A stretch of DNA of 64,000 nt from JBBECJ01 sp963763325 (GTDB lineage: Bacteria; Chloroflexota; Chloroflexia; Thermomicrobiales; CFX8): positions 35,394 through 99,393 of the forward strand of contig CAVXOL010000007.1 in NCBI GenBank assembly GCA_963763325.1, given 5' to 3'. Within the stretch, counting starts at the first letter, position 1. The number at the start of each line of letters is the position of its first letter. Both the position numbers and the translations under genes were made by a program. The notes below the pieces were generated by a model. It was not told the origin of the DNA and ran no database searches. It worked only from the letters and a program-made list of their open reading frames with translations. Positions 1 through 8,073 of this stretch are shown here, in pieces.

Positions 1-2
1 TC

Positions 3-596
3 GGTGTGTTCGAGGAGCTACGAGACATGCCGGAGAAGATTCGCGTGCTCCGCTATCAGGCAACGCTGCAGAGGCGGGCTGGCGACTTCGCCACCGCCGA
101 GCGCCTGTGCCACGAGGCGTTGGCCTGCCTGGCAGAGATCGACTGGGATCATCGGCCAGGATCCGCTGATGAGCAATGGATCGTGACAAGCCCGATCCAT
201 AACCTGCTCGGTTCAATATACCTCGATCAGCAGCGGCACCGTGACGCACGTCGGGAAGTGCTGATCGCGCTCGGTGTCGCGAGGCGCGTTTCTGGCGACC
301 ATCGATACTGGTCGCTATCCCCGCTGGTGAATCTTGGACGTTTCCATGAACACGCCGGACGAATCGATGTGGCACGTCGCTACTACGAACGATGCCTCAA
401 TTCCACGAACGATGGCACGAACCCGGACTCGCGAGCCGAGGCACTCGTCAGGCTTGCCTCGCTCGCCAACACGTTGAATGAGGCTGAAACGGCTCGCGAA
501 CACGCGCTTGAAGCGGTCACGCTGTACGAGGCAATGGGGAAACGCGCCGACGCGACAAGGATTCAACGTGCGTTCGGAGCACTTCTGACGGACTGA
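3..596 (+). CDS. TPR-repeat protein, C-terminal part (5' end outside window)
   Basis: The reading frame is open from the left edge, so this is the 3' portion of a longer gene. The visible ~196 residues are helical repeats with the TPR pattern: alternating A, L, Y and R positions, for example RAGDFATAERLCHEALACL, then RHRDARREVLIALGVA and RIDVARRYYERCL. These match consecutive 34-residue units of the kind found behind NB-ARC or LuxR-type regulators and in tetratricopeptide scaffolds. No catalytic domain is visible in this part. It converges on the EEP hydrolase 50 bp downstream. The family call (TPR) is well supported, but the full protein's function cannot be read from this fragment. A GTG at position 6 could be mistaken for a start but lacks a ribosome binding site inside the window. 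Confidence 0.75.
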   Translation, partial: GVFEELRDMPEKIRVLRYQATLQRRAGDFATAERLCHEALACLAEIDWDHRPGSADEQWIVTSPIHNLLGSIYLDQQRHRDARREVLIALGVARRVSGDHRYWSLSPLVNLGRFHEHAGRIDVARRYYERCLNSTNDGTNPDSRAEALVRLASLANTLNEAETAREHALEAVTLYEAMGKRADATRIQRAFGALLTD

Positions 597-648
597 GATT
601 TGACACGAACGTTGCTTCGGTAACAGAACGCGACATTGATCATCACAG

Positions 649-1449
649 TCATCGATGAAGGGACACACGGGCCGCAATGCCGAAGTGGTCGGATGCGTAG
701 AGGCTGCTATCGTCTGGATCTGAGCGGTCAAACGTCAGCCACGCTTCGCACAGCATCAGTCGTGGATCGACGAAGATGTAGTCGATGGTCGCGAAACGTG
801 ACGTCTCGGTTGCGTTGAGCGGGGTCGGCGCCGTCAGGTCTGGCTCCGAACCGTTTGCGACTCTGTAGGCCGATCGTAGGCGATTTGAGAGCATCTGGAC
901 GACGTCCGTGTCCGGTTCGGAGTTCAGGTCGCCGACCAGAACGGACGGCGAATCACCGGCATCCTCCATCCAGTCTACGATCCGCTCCGCCTGCGAGAGA
1001 CGGAGGGCGTCATCCGCGGCCAGGTGATGCAGGTGGGTGTTGTAGAACGCCAGCTGCCGACCATCAGTCAGCCGCACGCGCACCCGTTGCGCGACCCGCG
1101 CGCCACCGCCGAGGTCGAGTCGGGCCGTGTCGATGACAGGCAGCCGTGTCATGACAGCGAGCCCTTCCCAATACCGACGAAACCCTGTCTTCCACGCGTA
1201 GACGATTGTGTAGCGCGGAGTGTCCGATGGAAGCCTTCGGTTGACTTCGTGGACGATCCAGTTCCCTTGTCCACCGGGTCGCCGGATCTCCTGCAAGCCG
1301 ATGATGTCCGGCTGCAAATCGACCAATTGCTCAACCAGCAGCGGCGCACGCTCCCGCCATCGGTCAGCGCGGTTGCGGACGTTGAGCGTCGCGACGATGA
1401 GCGAGTCCGTTGATGTCATATCCGTTCGAGTGGTGGATGGAACCGTCAC
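649..1449 (-). CDS. Endonuclease/exonuclease/phosphatase (EEP) family protein
   Basis: A 266-residue protein with the full set of EEP-superfamily motifs in order: TLNVRN near residue 20, LQEI near 55 (the metal-binding Glu), NTHLHH near 140, GDLNSEPD near 175, and a C-terminal SDHFG near 255 (the catalytic His). This fold hydrolyses phosphodiesters in nucleic acids, inositol phosphates or sphingomyelin using Mg2+. The substrate cannot be deduced. No signal peptide is evident, so a cytosolic location is likely. The start at 1449 is the longest option; an internal Met at residue 11 (MTSTDSLIVATLN) is also plausible and would keep every motif. It is transcribed convergently with the upstream TPR gene. 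Confidence 0.85.
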   Translation of the reverse strand: MTVPSTTRTDMTSTDSLIVATLNVRNRADRWRERAPLLVEQLVDLQPDIIGLQEIRRPGGQGNWIVHEVNRRLPSDTPRYTIVYAWKTGFRRYWEGLAVMTRLPVIDTARLDLGGGARVAQRVRVRLTDGRQLAFYNTHLHHLAADDALRLSQAERIVDWMEDAGDSPSVLVGDLNSEPDTDVVQMLSNRLRSAYRVANGSEPDLTAPTPLNATETSRFATIDYIFVDPRLMLCEAWLTFDRSDPDDSSLYASDHFGIAARVSLHR

Positions 1450-1566
1450 GTCCTCCTCGGTGTGGGTGTTACCTAACAGTCGTCACGTCAGGCTATGAGA
1501 TGGGTTGGAGTCTCGAGCCATTCTCAGACAATGCAGTATGCTTGCCAAACATTGGCGAACGGAAGG

Positions 1567-1844
1567 ATGCGGCTCATGGCAGCAGACAGGCACGTCGATG
1601 ACAGCGACGGACTTCTCGTCGCTCTGGGCCAACCATTAATTGTGCGTCCATTGGTGATCGATGGCCGAGATGTCGAGTGCTGTTCGCGGACGAGGGATCG
1701 GCAGAAGCTGCCGTCACCGAAGCCGATCTTGAGGACGCAATGAGTGCCATCGGTGCATGGAGTGACCTCGACTGGGACGACCTCGAAGGTGCGCTCGAAC
1801 GAAGTCGAAACGAAAGTATGCCCGCCCGACCGATCGTTCCATGA
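1567..1844 (+). pseudogene. Type II antitoxin remnant upstream of PIN toxin
   Basis: Translation in two frames gives an antitoxin-like protein. The first part (RPLVIDGRDVE) is in one frame, and the second (LFADEGSAEAAVTEADLED, then LDWDDLEGALERSRNES) is in the next, so a one-base shift lies near 1675. The acidic linker followed by a basic, Pro-rich end (SMPARPIVP) is typical of the toxin-binding tail of VapB-like antitoxins. Its stop codon overlaps the start of the PIN-domain ORF as ATGA (1841-1844), the usual translational coupling of type II toxin-antitoxin pairs. The frameshift suggests the pair is inactive unless it is a sequencing error. Confidence 0.5.
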
Positions 1845-2255
1845 GGCGATATCTCCTCGACGCCGGCCCGCTGGCGGCGCTTCTCGCCGGTCGCCCCAGC
1901 CGCAGTCGAAATCATGACACCCTGGCTACAGCAACACGAGACGGCGACCAGCACACGTGTCTATGGTGAAATGCTGGAGGACGTCAAAGGTCTTCCAAGA
2001 CTTTTCCAGCCGTCGGTTAGCACTTCGCAGGCTGATGCTCCGCGTCTAACCCTACGGGCTGACCCTACCGAGGGTGGAACACTATGCCGATATCCGTCGG
2101 GCACTCCGCCCTCCATACGGGCCAGGCTTGATCGGTGATCTCGATACCCTCATCGCGGCACCGCCATCGAGCACGGCTTGACGCTCGTGACAACTGACAG
2201 TGATTTCCAGCGTGTTCCCGGATTCCAGGCTCAGATTGTGGTACTGCGACGGTAG
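1841..2255 (+). pseudogene. PIN-domain (VapC-like) toxin, multiply frameshifted
   Basis: The ORF opens with MRRYLLDAGPLAALLAGR, the beta-strand and first acidic residue (LLDAGPL) of a PIN ribonuclease. The frame breaks near 1890. The body continues in another frame (MTPWLQQHETATSTRVYGEM), then another (HYADIRRALRPPYGPGLIGD with LDTLIAA), and ends with TAIEHGLTLVTTDSDFQRV and QIVVLRR before a stop at 2253-2255. IGDLDTLIAATAIEHGLTLVT followed by TDSDF is the classic C-terminal PIN acidic cluster. At least three indels plus an internal stop are needed to explain the current sequence, so this is a decayed toxin gene. Its partner antitoxin lies immediately upstream. Confidence 0.6.
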
Positions 2256-2286
2256 TTACCACGTTGACTCCAAGAGGATTGAGTGA

Positions 2287-3216
2287 ATGAATCTACGACC
2301 GTTTCGCTTCGGACTGGTTGCGACTGAGGCAGGATCTGCGGAAGCATGGCGCGAGAAAGCGCAGCGCGCTGAAAGCGTGGGCTACGACATTCTGCTCGTC
2401 CCGGACCACATCGTTGGCGGCAGGGTCGGCTGGGCGCCGGCGCTGATGGCGGCTGCGGCAGCAACTTCCCGACTGCGGGTTGGCACAAACGTCCTCGACA
2501 ACGACTTCCGCCACCCGGCGTTCGTCGCTCAGGATGCGGCCACGCTCGACATGCTCACCGACGGACGTTTCGAGCTTGGCATTGGTGCAGGCTGGATGCT
2601 TGAGGACTACACGACGACCGGCATCCCTTGGGAGGCTCCAGGCGTTCGCGCCGGACGGATGGAAGAAGCCGTCACAATCATCACCAGGCTGCTGGAAGGC
2701 GAAACGGTCACCTTCCACGGCCAGCACTACACCATCAACGAGCTGCCACCGAGTGTCGTACCGGTCCAGCAGCCGCGCCCGCCGCTGATGATCGGGGCCG
2801 GAGGTCCACGCATGCTGGCCTTCGCGGCCGAGCATGCCGAGATCGTCAGCGTCGTCTTTACCTCACGCCGCGAGGGTGGGCTGGCGCTGGATTTCGACAC
2901 CGCTTCCGTCGCCGCCAAGATCGATCGGGTGCGTGAAGCTGCTGGCGATCGCATCGACCAGATTGAGTTGAATACACTGCTGCAAGGCGTCTTTTCCGCA
3001 GATCAACGTGATGCTGCTGCCAACGACCTCAGCTCTGCACTCGACACGCCAGCCGATGCGTTCTTCGACTCCCCGTACTTCCTCTTCGGTTCGTCAGACG
3101 AGATCGTCGAGACGCTCCAGCGGCGCCGTCAGGAACTGGGAATCTCCTACTACTCGGTCTTCGACCGGCACTGGGAGACGCTGAACCCGGTCGTCGAGCG
3201 GCTGGCAGGAACGTAG
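2287..3216 (+). CDS. LLM-class F420-dependent oxidoreductase (TIGR03621-like)
   Basis: A 309-residue luciferase-like TIM-barrel protein. Hallmarks are the N-terminal LRPFRFGLVATEAGS strand, LLVPDHI near residue 40, RLRVGTNVLDNDFRHPAF near 65-85, GRFELGIGAGWM near 95-106, and RPPLMIGAGGPRML near 165. This matches the MSMEG_2516-like subfamily of probable F420-dependent oxidoreductases. These enzymes use reduced F420 or flavin for hydride transfer; the substrate is unknown. The ATG at 2287 follows an AGAGGA element. The gene ends in a perfect hairpin shared with the convergent ThDP enzyme. A close paralogue of the same subfamily lies at 61.1 kb. Confidence 0.88.
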   Translation: MNLRPFRFGLVATEAGSAEAWREKAQRAESVGYDILLVPDHIVGGRVGWAPALMAAAAATSRLRVGTNVLDNDFRHPAFVAQDAATLDMLTDGRFELGIGAGWMLEDYTTTGIPWEAPGVRAGRMEEAVTIITRLLEGETVTFHGQHYTINELPPSVVPVQQPRPPLMIGAGGPRMLAFAAEHAEIVSVVFTSRREGGLALDFDTASVAAKIDRVREAAGDRIDQIELNTLLQGVFSADQRDAAANDLSSALDTPADAFFDSPYFLFGSSDEIVETLQRRRQELGISYYSVFDRHWETLNPVVERLAGT

Positions 3217-3217
3217 G

Positions 3218-3266
3218 TTGGGAAGCGGGAATCGGTGCAGATCCTCACCCGATTCCCGCTTCCCAA
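3218..3266. terminator. Perfect 18-bp inverted repeat between convergent genes
   Basis: Left arm TTGGGAAGCGGGAATCGG (3218-3235) and right arm CCGATTCCCGCTTCCCAA (3249-3266) are exactly complementary, with a 13-nt loop. The hairpin fills the whole 50-bp gap between the stop codons of two convergent genes and would act on both strands. There is no obvious T-run after either arm beyond AATCAA, so it is not a canonical intrinsic terminator, but the position fits bidirectional transcription termination or mRNA 3'-end protection. Confidence 0.7.
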
Positions 3267-4901
3267 TCAATAGACCGAAAAATCGATCTCCTTCGACGTG
3301 ATGAACTCCAGCAGCGCCGGGATGCCCTGCTGGGTCATCTCAATGCCGCGCTGGATGGCAGGAACGATCTCGCCGGGGCGGGTGATGCGCTCGCCGTAGC
3401 CGCCGAATGCGCGTGCCATTGCAGCGTAGTTCCCGCTGATGTCGGTCGAGCGGTACTTCTCGGTCGCGGCCTGCATGACCGGCAGCTCAATCGCCATCGA
3501 GAAGTTGTTGAGCAGGATCGAGAGGATCGGGATCCGTTCGCGGACGGCGGTTTCAAAGTCCATCCCGGTGAAGCCAATCGCGGCGTCGCCCCAGACGTTG
3601 ATGCAGAGCTTATCGGGCCGCACCAGCTTTGCGCCCATCGCAAGGCCAAGGCCGTAGCCCAGTTGGGTCGTCTTGCCCCAGCCGAGGTACGTGAGCGGCT
3701 CCTGTGCCACCCAGAACGGCGAGATCTGGTCACGCGGGCTGCCGGCGTCGTGGGTGATGATCGTGTTGGGGACATCGACGGTATGGAGCAGGTCCCAGAT
3801 GACGCGATACGGGTTGAGTGGTGTTTCCTCTGAGGTGAGCTTCGGTGTCCATTGCTCGAGCCACTCCTCGCGCAGCCGCGCGATCTCGCGGCTGACTGCC
3901 TCAGATCGGCCACGTGGACGGCCACCGAGTAGTTCTCGCACGTTGGCCAGGATCGCGTCGAGGGTGAGGCCGGCGTCACCGATGAGGGCATGGTCGGCGA
4001 CGACATCACGGTTGAGGTCCGAGGCATCGAGCGTCGCGTGGATGATCGTCTTGCCGGAGGGTATCTTGACGCCGTAGCCCGTACTCGCAAAGCTGCAGCC
4101 GATGCCAAAGATGACATCTGATTCCTGCAGGAAGACGTGGACTTGCTTCGGGATCGAGCGTCCGCCGGATCCCAGCGCGAGCGGGTGGTTCTCCGGGAAC
4201 GCGCTCTTCCCCTGGAGACTCGTCGTAACCGGCGCTTCGAGCAACTCGGCGAGCTCGCGCAACTGCGGCCAGGCTTCGGCGTAGTGCACACCCTGACCAG
4301 CGTAGATAACGGGCCGCTCGGCTGCGACCAGCAACTCGGCGGCGCGGGTGACGTCGACGGGGTCCGGAGCGGAGCGCACTCGTGGGGCGGGACGGTAGTC
4401 CAGTTCGCCGTCGATCTCAGCGTGCATCATGTCGGATGGTATTTCGACGAGGACCGGCCGGGGCCGCCCATTGCGGACCTGGGTAAACGCGCGCCGAAGC
4501 GCGGCGGTCAGCAGCGACGGCAGGGCCACCTGCTCCGCCGACTTGGTGATGTGCTGGTAGTTGAGAAAGGCGCTGAACTGCGGATCGCGGTTGGCGACCG
4601 CTCTTGGGTAGCCACCGGGCAGGATCACGACCGGCGACGAGTCGCCGTACGCCTGAGCGACGCCGCCAAATGCGTTCTCGGTCCCTGGGCCGTGCTGCAT
4701 CGCGAAGACGCCGATCTTGCGCCCGCTGGTCACCCGCGACACCGCGTCAGCCATATGGATGCCGACACGCTCCTGGCGGACGATGATCGTCCGGATATCA
4801 GCCGCCGCTGCCCCCTCGATGATGTGGTTGACCGGATAGCCGATCAGGAACTCGACCCCTTCGCGCTTCAGGATCTCCGCCACCGCGTCGACTACCTGCA
4901 T
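3267..4901 (-). CDS. Thiamine-diphosphate-requiring enzyme (acetolactate synthase-like)
   Basis: A 544-residue protein with the three-domain ThDP architecture. The N-terminal Pyr domain contains the catalytic Glu44 in IIVRQERVGIHMADAVSR. The middle domain follows at about 185-320. The C-terminal PP domain carries the Mg/ThDP motif WGDAAIGF...LLNN near residues 440-470, where the usual GDG is GDA. Related enzymes include acetolactate synthase, oxalyl-CoA decarboxylase and sulfopyruvate or benzoylformate decarboxylases. No separate regulatory subunit gene lies nearby, so a catabolic decarboxylase or lyase role is more likely than branched-chain biosynthesis. The substrate is not determinable. 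The gene is convergent with the LLM gene and separated by the hairpin at 3218-3266. Confidence 0.85.
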   Translation of the reverse strand: MQVVDAVAEILKREGVEFLIGYPVNHIIEGAAAADIRTIIVRQERVGIHMADAVSRVTSGRKIGVFAMQHGPGTENAFGGVAQAYGDSSPVVILPGGYPRAVANRDPQFSAFLNYQHITKSAEQVALPSLLTAALRRAFTQVRNGRPRPVLVEIPSDMMHAEIDGELDYRPAPRVRSAPDPVDVTRAAELLVAAERPVIYAGQGVHYAEAWPQLRELAELLEAPVTTSLQGKSAFPENHPLALGSGGRSIPKQVHVFLQESDVIFGIGCSFASTGYGVKIPSGKTIIHATLDASDLNRDVVADHALIGDAGLTLDAILANVRELLGGRPRGRSEAVSREIARLREEWLEQWTPKLTSEETPLNPYRVIWDLLHTVDVPNTIITHDAGSPRDQISPFWVAQEPLTYLGWGKTTQLGYGLGLAMGAKLVRPDKLCINVWGDAAIGFTGMDFETAVRERIPILSILLNNFSMAIELPVMQAATEKYRSTDISGNYAAMARAFGGYGERITRPGEIVPAIQRGIEMTQQGIPALLEFITSKEIDFSVY

Positions 4902-4934
4902 CGTTCGGCCCTTTCCGTTTGTCAGCCAGTCAGA

Positions 4935-5013
4935 TTGTCAGCCCGTCAGCAACGTACGGTAAGGCCACGGGATGGACATGTCCACCATCGAGAAGGAGCT
5001 GACAGGCTGACAA
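4935..5013. repeat. Imperfect inverted repeat of GTCAGCC-type words
   Basis: TTGTCAGCCCGTCAGC (4935-4950) pairs with GCTGACAGGCTGACAA (4998-5013) with one mismatch over 16 bp. A second direct copy of the word (GTCAGCCAGTCAG) sits just to the left at 4921-4933. It occupies the gap between the truncated phosphate permease and the ThDP enzyme, both on the minus strand, and is probably a transcript-end hairpin for the permease fragment. Confidence 0.55.
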
Positions 5014-5015
5014 GC

Positions 5016-5387
5016 TCAGAAGATAACAGACAACAGCGTGTGGCAAATCCCAGCCGTGATGGCGCAGGCGGGAATCGTCAGGATCCAGGCCGCGACGATC
5101 TGTCGTGCGATGCCCCAGCAAACGCCTGAACGCCCGCGGACGCTACCGACACCCATGATCGATGAGGAAATGACATGGGTCGTGCTAACTGGGAGGCCGA
5201 GGTGGCTGGCGGCGTAAATGACGGTTACCGCAGTCGTCTCGGCAGAACAGCCGTGGATCGGCTGAAGCTTGATGAGCTTGTCTCCCATCATGTGGATGAT
5301 TATCCTGCCGCCGGCGTCAGTTCCCGCACCCATCGCGAGCGCCGCAAGGAGCACGACCCAGAACGACACGACGAGCTCACCTCGCAA
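5016..5387 (-). pseudogene. Inorganic phosphate transporter (PiT/PHO4) C-terminal half only
   Basis: 123 residues that align with the C-terminal half of PiT-family permeases: WVVLLAALAMGAGTDAGG, then KLIKLQPIHGCSAETTAV, SHLGLPVSTTHVISSSIMGV, and a final membrane helix IVAAWILTIPACAITAGI. Full PiT proteins have about 320-500 residues and two homologous halves; the N-terminal half with its GANDxANA signature is absent. The 5' end runs straight into the 3' end of the GNAT gene (11-bp overlap), which looks like a deletion junction. About three membrane helices remain. A functional half-transporter is possible only if it dimerises, so I regard it as a remnant. Confidence 0.7.
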
Positions 5388-5952
5388 CGCGCTTGGCCAT
5401 CAAGATATCCGGCTTGCCGGGGCCGTTGGCGTCGGGGATGACACCGGTGATGACATAGCCGCAGCTCAGGTAGAACGCATAGGGGTGGTTGCGACGGTTC
5501 TCGATCCCGGCGATGTGGTCCCAGATGTTGGGGTAGAGGTCGGTGTTGGCAAGGCTCGTCCGGCCGTCTTCATCATCAGTGCCGAGGTAGATGGTCGTAC
5601 CACCCTGCTCGCGCACCAGTTCTTCCAGGTCCGCCACCAGCGCCCGGCCGACTCCGCGCCGCTGCCAATCGGGCCGAACCGCCAGCGGGTGCAACTCCCA
5701 GGCATGTCCGTCATACTGACGAATCGCACCGATCCAGCCAACGATCGCGCCGTCTGTGTCCAGCGCAATCCGGCTGATTCGCCCGTCCTCGAACGATTCG
5801 CGCACCTCTTCGAGCGCGCTTTCGAAGTCCGCGTAGGTGTCGGTCCAATTCCGAAATGCTTCGACCAGCAGCGCCGCTGTCTCAGTGATGCGAGGCTCCT
5901 CTTCGGGTAACAGGTTGGTGATGCTGAACAAGATGTCTCCAGCCGAAAGCAA
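5377..5952 (-). CDS. GNAT family N-acetyltransferase
   Basis: A 191-residue acetyltransferase of the GNAT fold. The acetyl-CoA loop is WQRRGVGRALVADLEELVRE (about residues 97-116), preceded by the beta-4 strand LHPLAVRPD and the earlier SRIALDTDGAIVGWIGAI. The C-terminal half contains YAFYLSCGYVITGVI, the usual beta-5/beta-6 pair. It resembles aminoglycoside 6'-type and other small-molecule acetyltransferases, but no substrate can be assigned. The 3' end overlaps the truncated phosphate permease by 11 bp. The start at 5952 is the longest in-frame one and could be a few codons too long. Confidence 0.8.
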   Translation of the reverse strand: MLSAGDILFSITNLLPEEEPRITETAALLVEAFRNWTDTYADFESALEEVRESFEDGRISRIALDTDGAIVGWIGAIRQYDGHAWELHPLAVRPDWQRRGVGRALVADLEELVREQGGTTIYLGTDDEDGRTSLANTDLYPNIWDHIAGIENRRNHPYAFYLSCGYVITGVIPDANGPGKPDILMAKRVAR

Positions 5953-6106
5953 GCAGCCGTCAACTATCAGTTTATCCCGTTGGATGTGTCATCAGCCCGC
6001 GCTGTACAGGGGGTTGCCTCAGCATCGATCGCGCACGCAACATGACCGGCAGAAGCACTGCCTGGCCTCTGCCGGTCTGGCTGACGAATGAGACGGCTGC
6101 GGCTAC

Positions 6107-6478
6107 CTACACATGCACCGCGTCGCGCAGTTGGAACTCGATGTTAGCCAGTAGTTCGTCGAGGTCGAACGGCTTGGCGAGAACGCCATCGGCCTGAAGC
6201 TGGTCGACGCGTTGAAGCAGCGTCGAGCCGGCCGACATCGCGATAACGCGAATCGAGCGAGTCTGGGGATTCTCACGCAATTGGCCGATCGCCGTTGCGC
6301 CATCGACGATCGGCATCATGATATCCATCAGGATCAGTTCTGGGTGGAGTCGTTCCGCGAGTTCGACGCCTTCCCGGCCGTTGCCTGCCTGAAACGTTGC
6401 ATGACCTTCATCGCTGAGGACGGTGTCGAGCATGTCGCGTATGGTGGTGTCGTCGTCGACGATCAGTATTTTTGCCAT
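6107..6478 (-). CDS. Single-domain response regulator
   Basis: A stand-alone CheY-like receiver of about 123 residues, starting at MAKILIVDDD (ATG at 6478); the longer in-frame start at 6514 adds 12 residues without a conserved feature. All key residues are present: the acidic pair in VDDD, the phospho-acceptor Asp in LILMDIMMP, Ser in IAMSAGS, and the invariant Lys in LAKPFDLDEL. There is no output domain, so it signals by protein contact or within a phosphorelay. The two large sensor or cyclic-di-GMP proteins at 10-20.8 kb are possible partners, but no kinase is adjacent. Confidence 0.85.
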   Translation of the reverse strand: MAKILIVDDDTTIRDMLDTVLSDEGHATFQAGNGREGVELAERLHPELILMDIMMPIVDGATAIGQLRENPQTRSIRVIAMSAGSTLLQRVDQLQADGVLAKPFDLDELLANIEFQLRDAVHV

Positions 6479-6697
6479 CTGGCCCACTGGTTTCTCTATC
6501 GGGCGCGTCGTCATGCGTCATTGCGGCACTAACCTGCGCCATCCGGCGCAGCGAGGCGTAGCAATACCTCATCGCAATCCGCCTGCCAAGCAAGCCGTGC
6601 GCACACACATTCTCGCGCAAACCCACCGTGGCGCCAGTGTTCATCGGATCACATCCGAAGCCTGGATGATCCAGATTCGACTTTCCACCAACGAACG

Positions 6698-7657
6698 CTA
6701 CCCTTTGTCCAACTCCTCCAGAACTCGTCCAAACGCCTCGACGCCTTCGACGTTGTTCGGGTCCAGCCAGATCTGGATATGCGAGACTCCTGCATCCGCG
6801 TAGCCCCGCAACGTCTCCGCGATCTCGGCGTAATCACCGCGGATCGCCCGCGAACGTCCGGAGCGGAGCAGGTCGTGTCCCGGCCAGTTCTCGTAACCTG
6901 GCAGGTCCACCTGCAGACAGGCCGAACGGCGCAACGTTGCCGGGTCGCGTCCGACTTTCGCGCAGGCTTCGTCGGCACGCGGGCTCCACTCAATCAGCTC
7001 TTCGACCGTCTGCCGCCAGGGAATGTTCCACTCGTCAGCGTAGGTTGCCAGAATTCGCAGCATTCGCGGCTGGGCGGCGCCGACCATGATCGGAGGTCCT
7101 TCCGGACGTGGGCCGCGCGGGCGCAACTCGCAGTCACGCAGGGTGTGATACGTCCCCTCGTGGTCGATCCGGCCCGTCCGCAAGAGCGTGTGGATGATGC
7201 CGATCTCCTCCTCGAATCGGCTGACCTTGTGGTCCCAGCTGTCGTAACCGAATGCCGGGAACTCCGGCTGGTGCGATCCTGCGCCCAGTCCGAGGATGAC
7301 GCGCCCGCCGCTGATCTCTTCGACAGTGTCGACCATCTTGGCGAACAGGGCCGGGTTGCGCCACGGCGTGACGGATACGATCGTGCCAAGCTCGACGCGG
7401 CTGGTCGCCGCCGCCAGACCGGCCATCAACGACCAGCACTCCCAGACGCCGAACTCCGGCACGTCCGGAAAGCGGTACAGCAGGTGGTCTGCTACCCAAA
7501 GCGAGTCAAATCCCACGTCCTCGGCCGTCTTTGCCATCACCTCGAGATCGGACCAGCGAGCCGTCCCACCCAGGTACGATCCTTCGAGATGCGGTAGAAG
7601 CATCCCCACCTTGACTGGCCGCCGTCGTTCCTCAGACACACACACTCCCATGTTCAT
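6698..7657 (-). CDS. LLM-class F420/flavin-dependent oxidoreductase
   Basis: A 319-residue bacterial luciferase-like protein. Visible motifs are KVGMLLPHLEGSYLGG at the N-terminus, GFDSLWVADHLLYR near residue 55, TSRVELGTIVSVTPWRNPAL near 90-110, GGRVILGLGAGSH near 125, and RGPRPEGPPIMVGAAQPRML near 190. The GIYxHxxRxxTR-like C-terminal region ends in QIWLDPNNVEGVEAFGRVL. It lies 5 bp downstream of the NTF2-like gene on the same strand, so the two are probably co-transcribed, and the small protein could bind the same substrate. A broken paralogue of the same subfamily (RGPRPTGPPILIGA) is at 62.4 kb. The substrate is unknown. Confidence 0.87.
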   Translation of the reverse strand: MNMGVCVSEERRRPVKVGMLLPHLEGSYLGGTARWSDLEVMAKTAEDVGFDSLWVADHLLYRFPDVPEFGVWECWSLMAGLAAATSRVELGTIVSVTPWRNPALFAKMVDTVEEISGGRVILGLGAGSHQPEFPAFGYDSWDHKVSRFEEEIGIIHTLLRTGRIDHEGTYHTLRDCELRPRGPRPEGPPIMVGAAQPRMLRILATYADEWNIPWRQTVEELIEWSPRADEACAKVGRDPATLRRSACLQVDLPGYENWPGHDLLRSGRSRAIRGDYAEIAETLRGYADAGVSHIQIWLDPNNVEGVEAFGRVLEELDKG

Positions 7658-7662
7658 AGCCG

Positions 7663-8073
7663 TTACTCAAGATACGTCCCGGGCCGTACTCCGCGAAACA
7701 GGATCACCCGCCGCAGCCGTCCGTCTTCGGTCTGTTCACCAATATTGACACCGGCTGCGACCACGTCGCCACCTGGATCGACCATTCGCCACTCAAAGCG
7801 CAGGAAGCCGCTGTGCGCGTCAACAGGGCCGCTCAGGATCGGTGTTGCACGCCCGAACGCTCGCCTGATGCTGGTGATGTGTGCGTTGATCGCCTCACGG
7901 CCAACAATGCGCACTTCTGGAAGAACTACCTCACACTCGTCTGCCCAGACCTCTTCAAGGATGGCCAATCTCCGTGCCTCATCCGGCTCGGCCAGGCTGG
8001 CCGCGTATTCGGCAGCAACCTCCTCTGGCGACAGCATCGCTTCGGCGCTCCTTCGGCCAACCCGCCACGTCAT
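7663..8073 (-). CDS. NTF2-like / SnoaL-type small protein
   Basis: A protein of about 136 residues (or 124 from MLSPEEVAAEYAASL at 8037) with the cone-shaped NTF2-like pattern: an N-terminal helix pair rich in A and E (LAEPDEARRLAILEEVWADE), then strands CEVVLPEVRIVGREAINAHI, FLRFEWRMVDPGGDVVAAG and a final RLRRVILFRG. This fold is used by SnoaL cyclases, ketosteroid isomerases and many non-enzymatic binding proteins. The catalytic identity is not visible. It precedes the LLM oxidoreductase by 5 bp, suggesting one transcript and a shared small-molecule pathway. Confidence 0.65.
   Translation of the reverse strand: MTWRVGRRSAEAMLSPEEVAAEYAASLAEPDEARRLAILEEVWADECEVVLPEVRIVGREAINAHITSIRRAFGRATPILSGPVDAHSGFLRFEWRMVDPGGDVVAAGVNIGEQTEDGRLRRVILFRGVRPGTYLE

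Noticed and set aside
3218..3266. Insertion sequence or MITE terminal repeats
   Set aside because: The inverted repeat has only a 13-nt loop and exactly fills the gap between stop codons, so it is a hairpin and not the ends of an element.
4137..5129. 330-codon plus-strand frame opposite the ThDP enzyme
   Set aside because: Antisense shadow; the minus-strand protein has full ThDP-family motifs.
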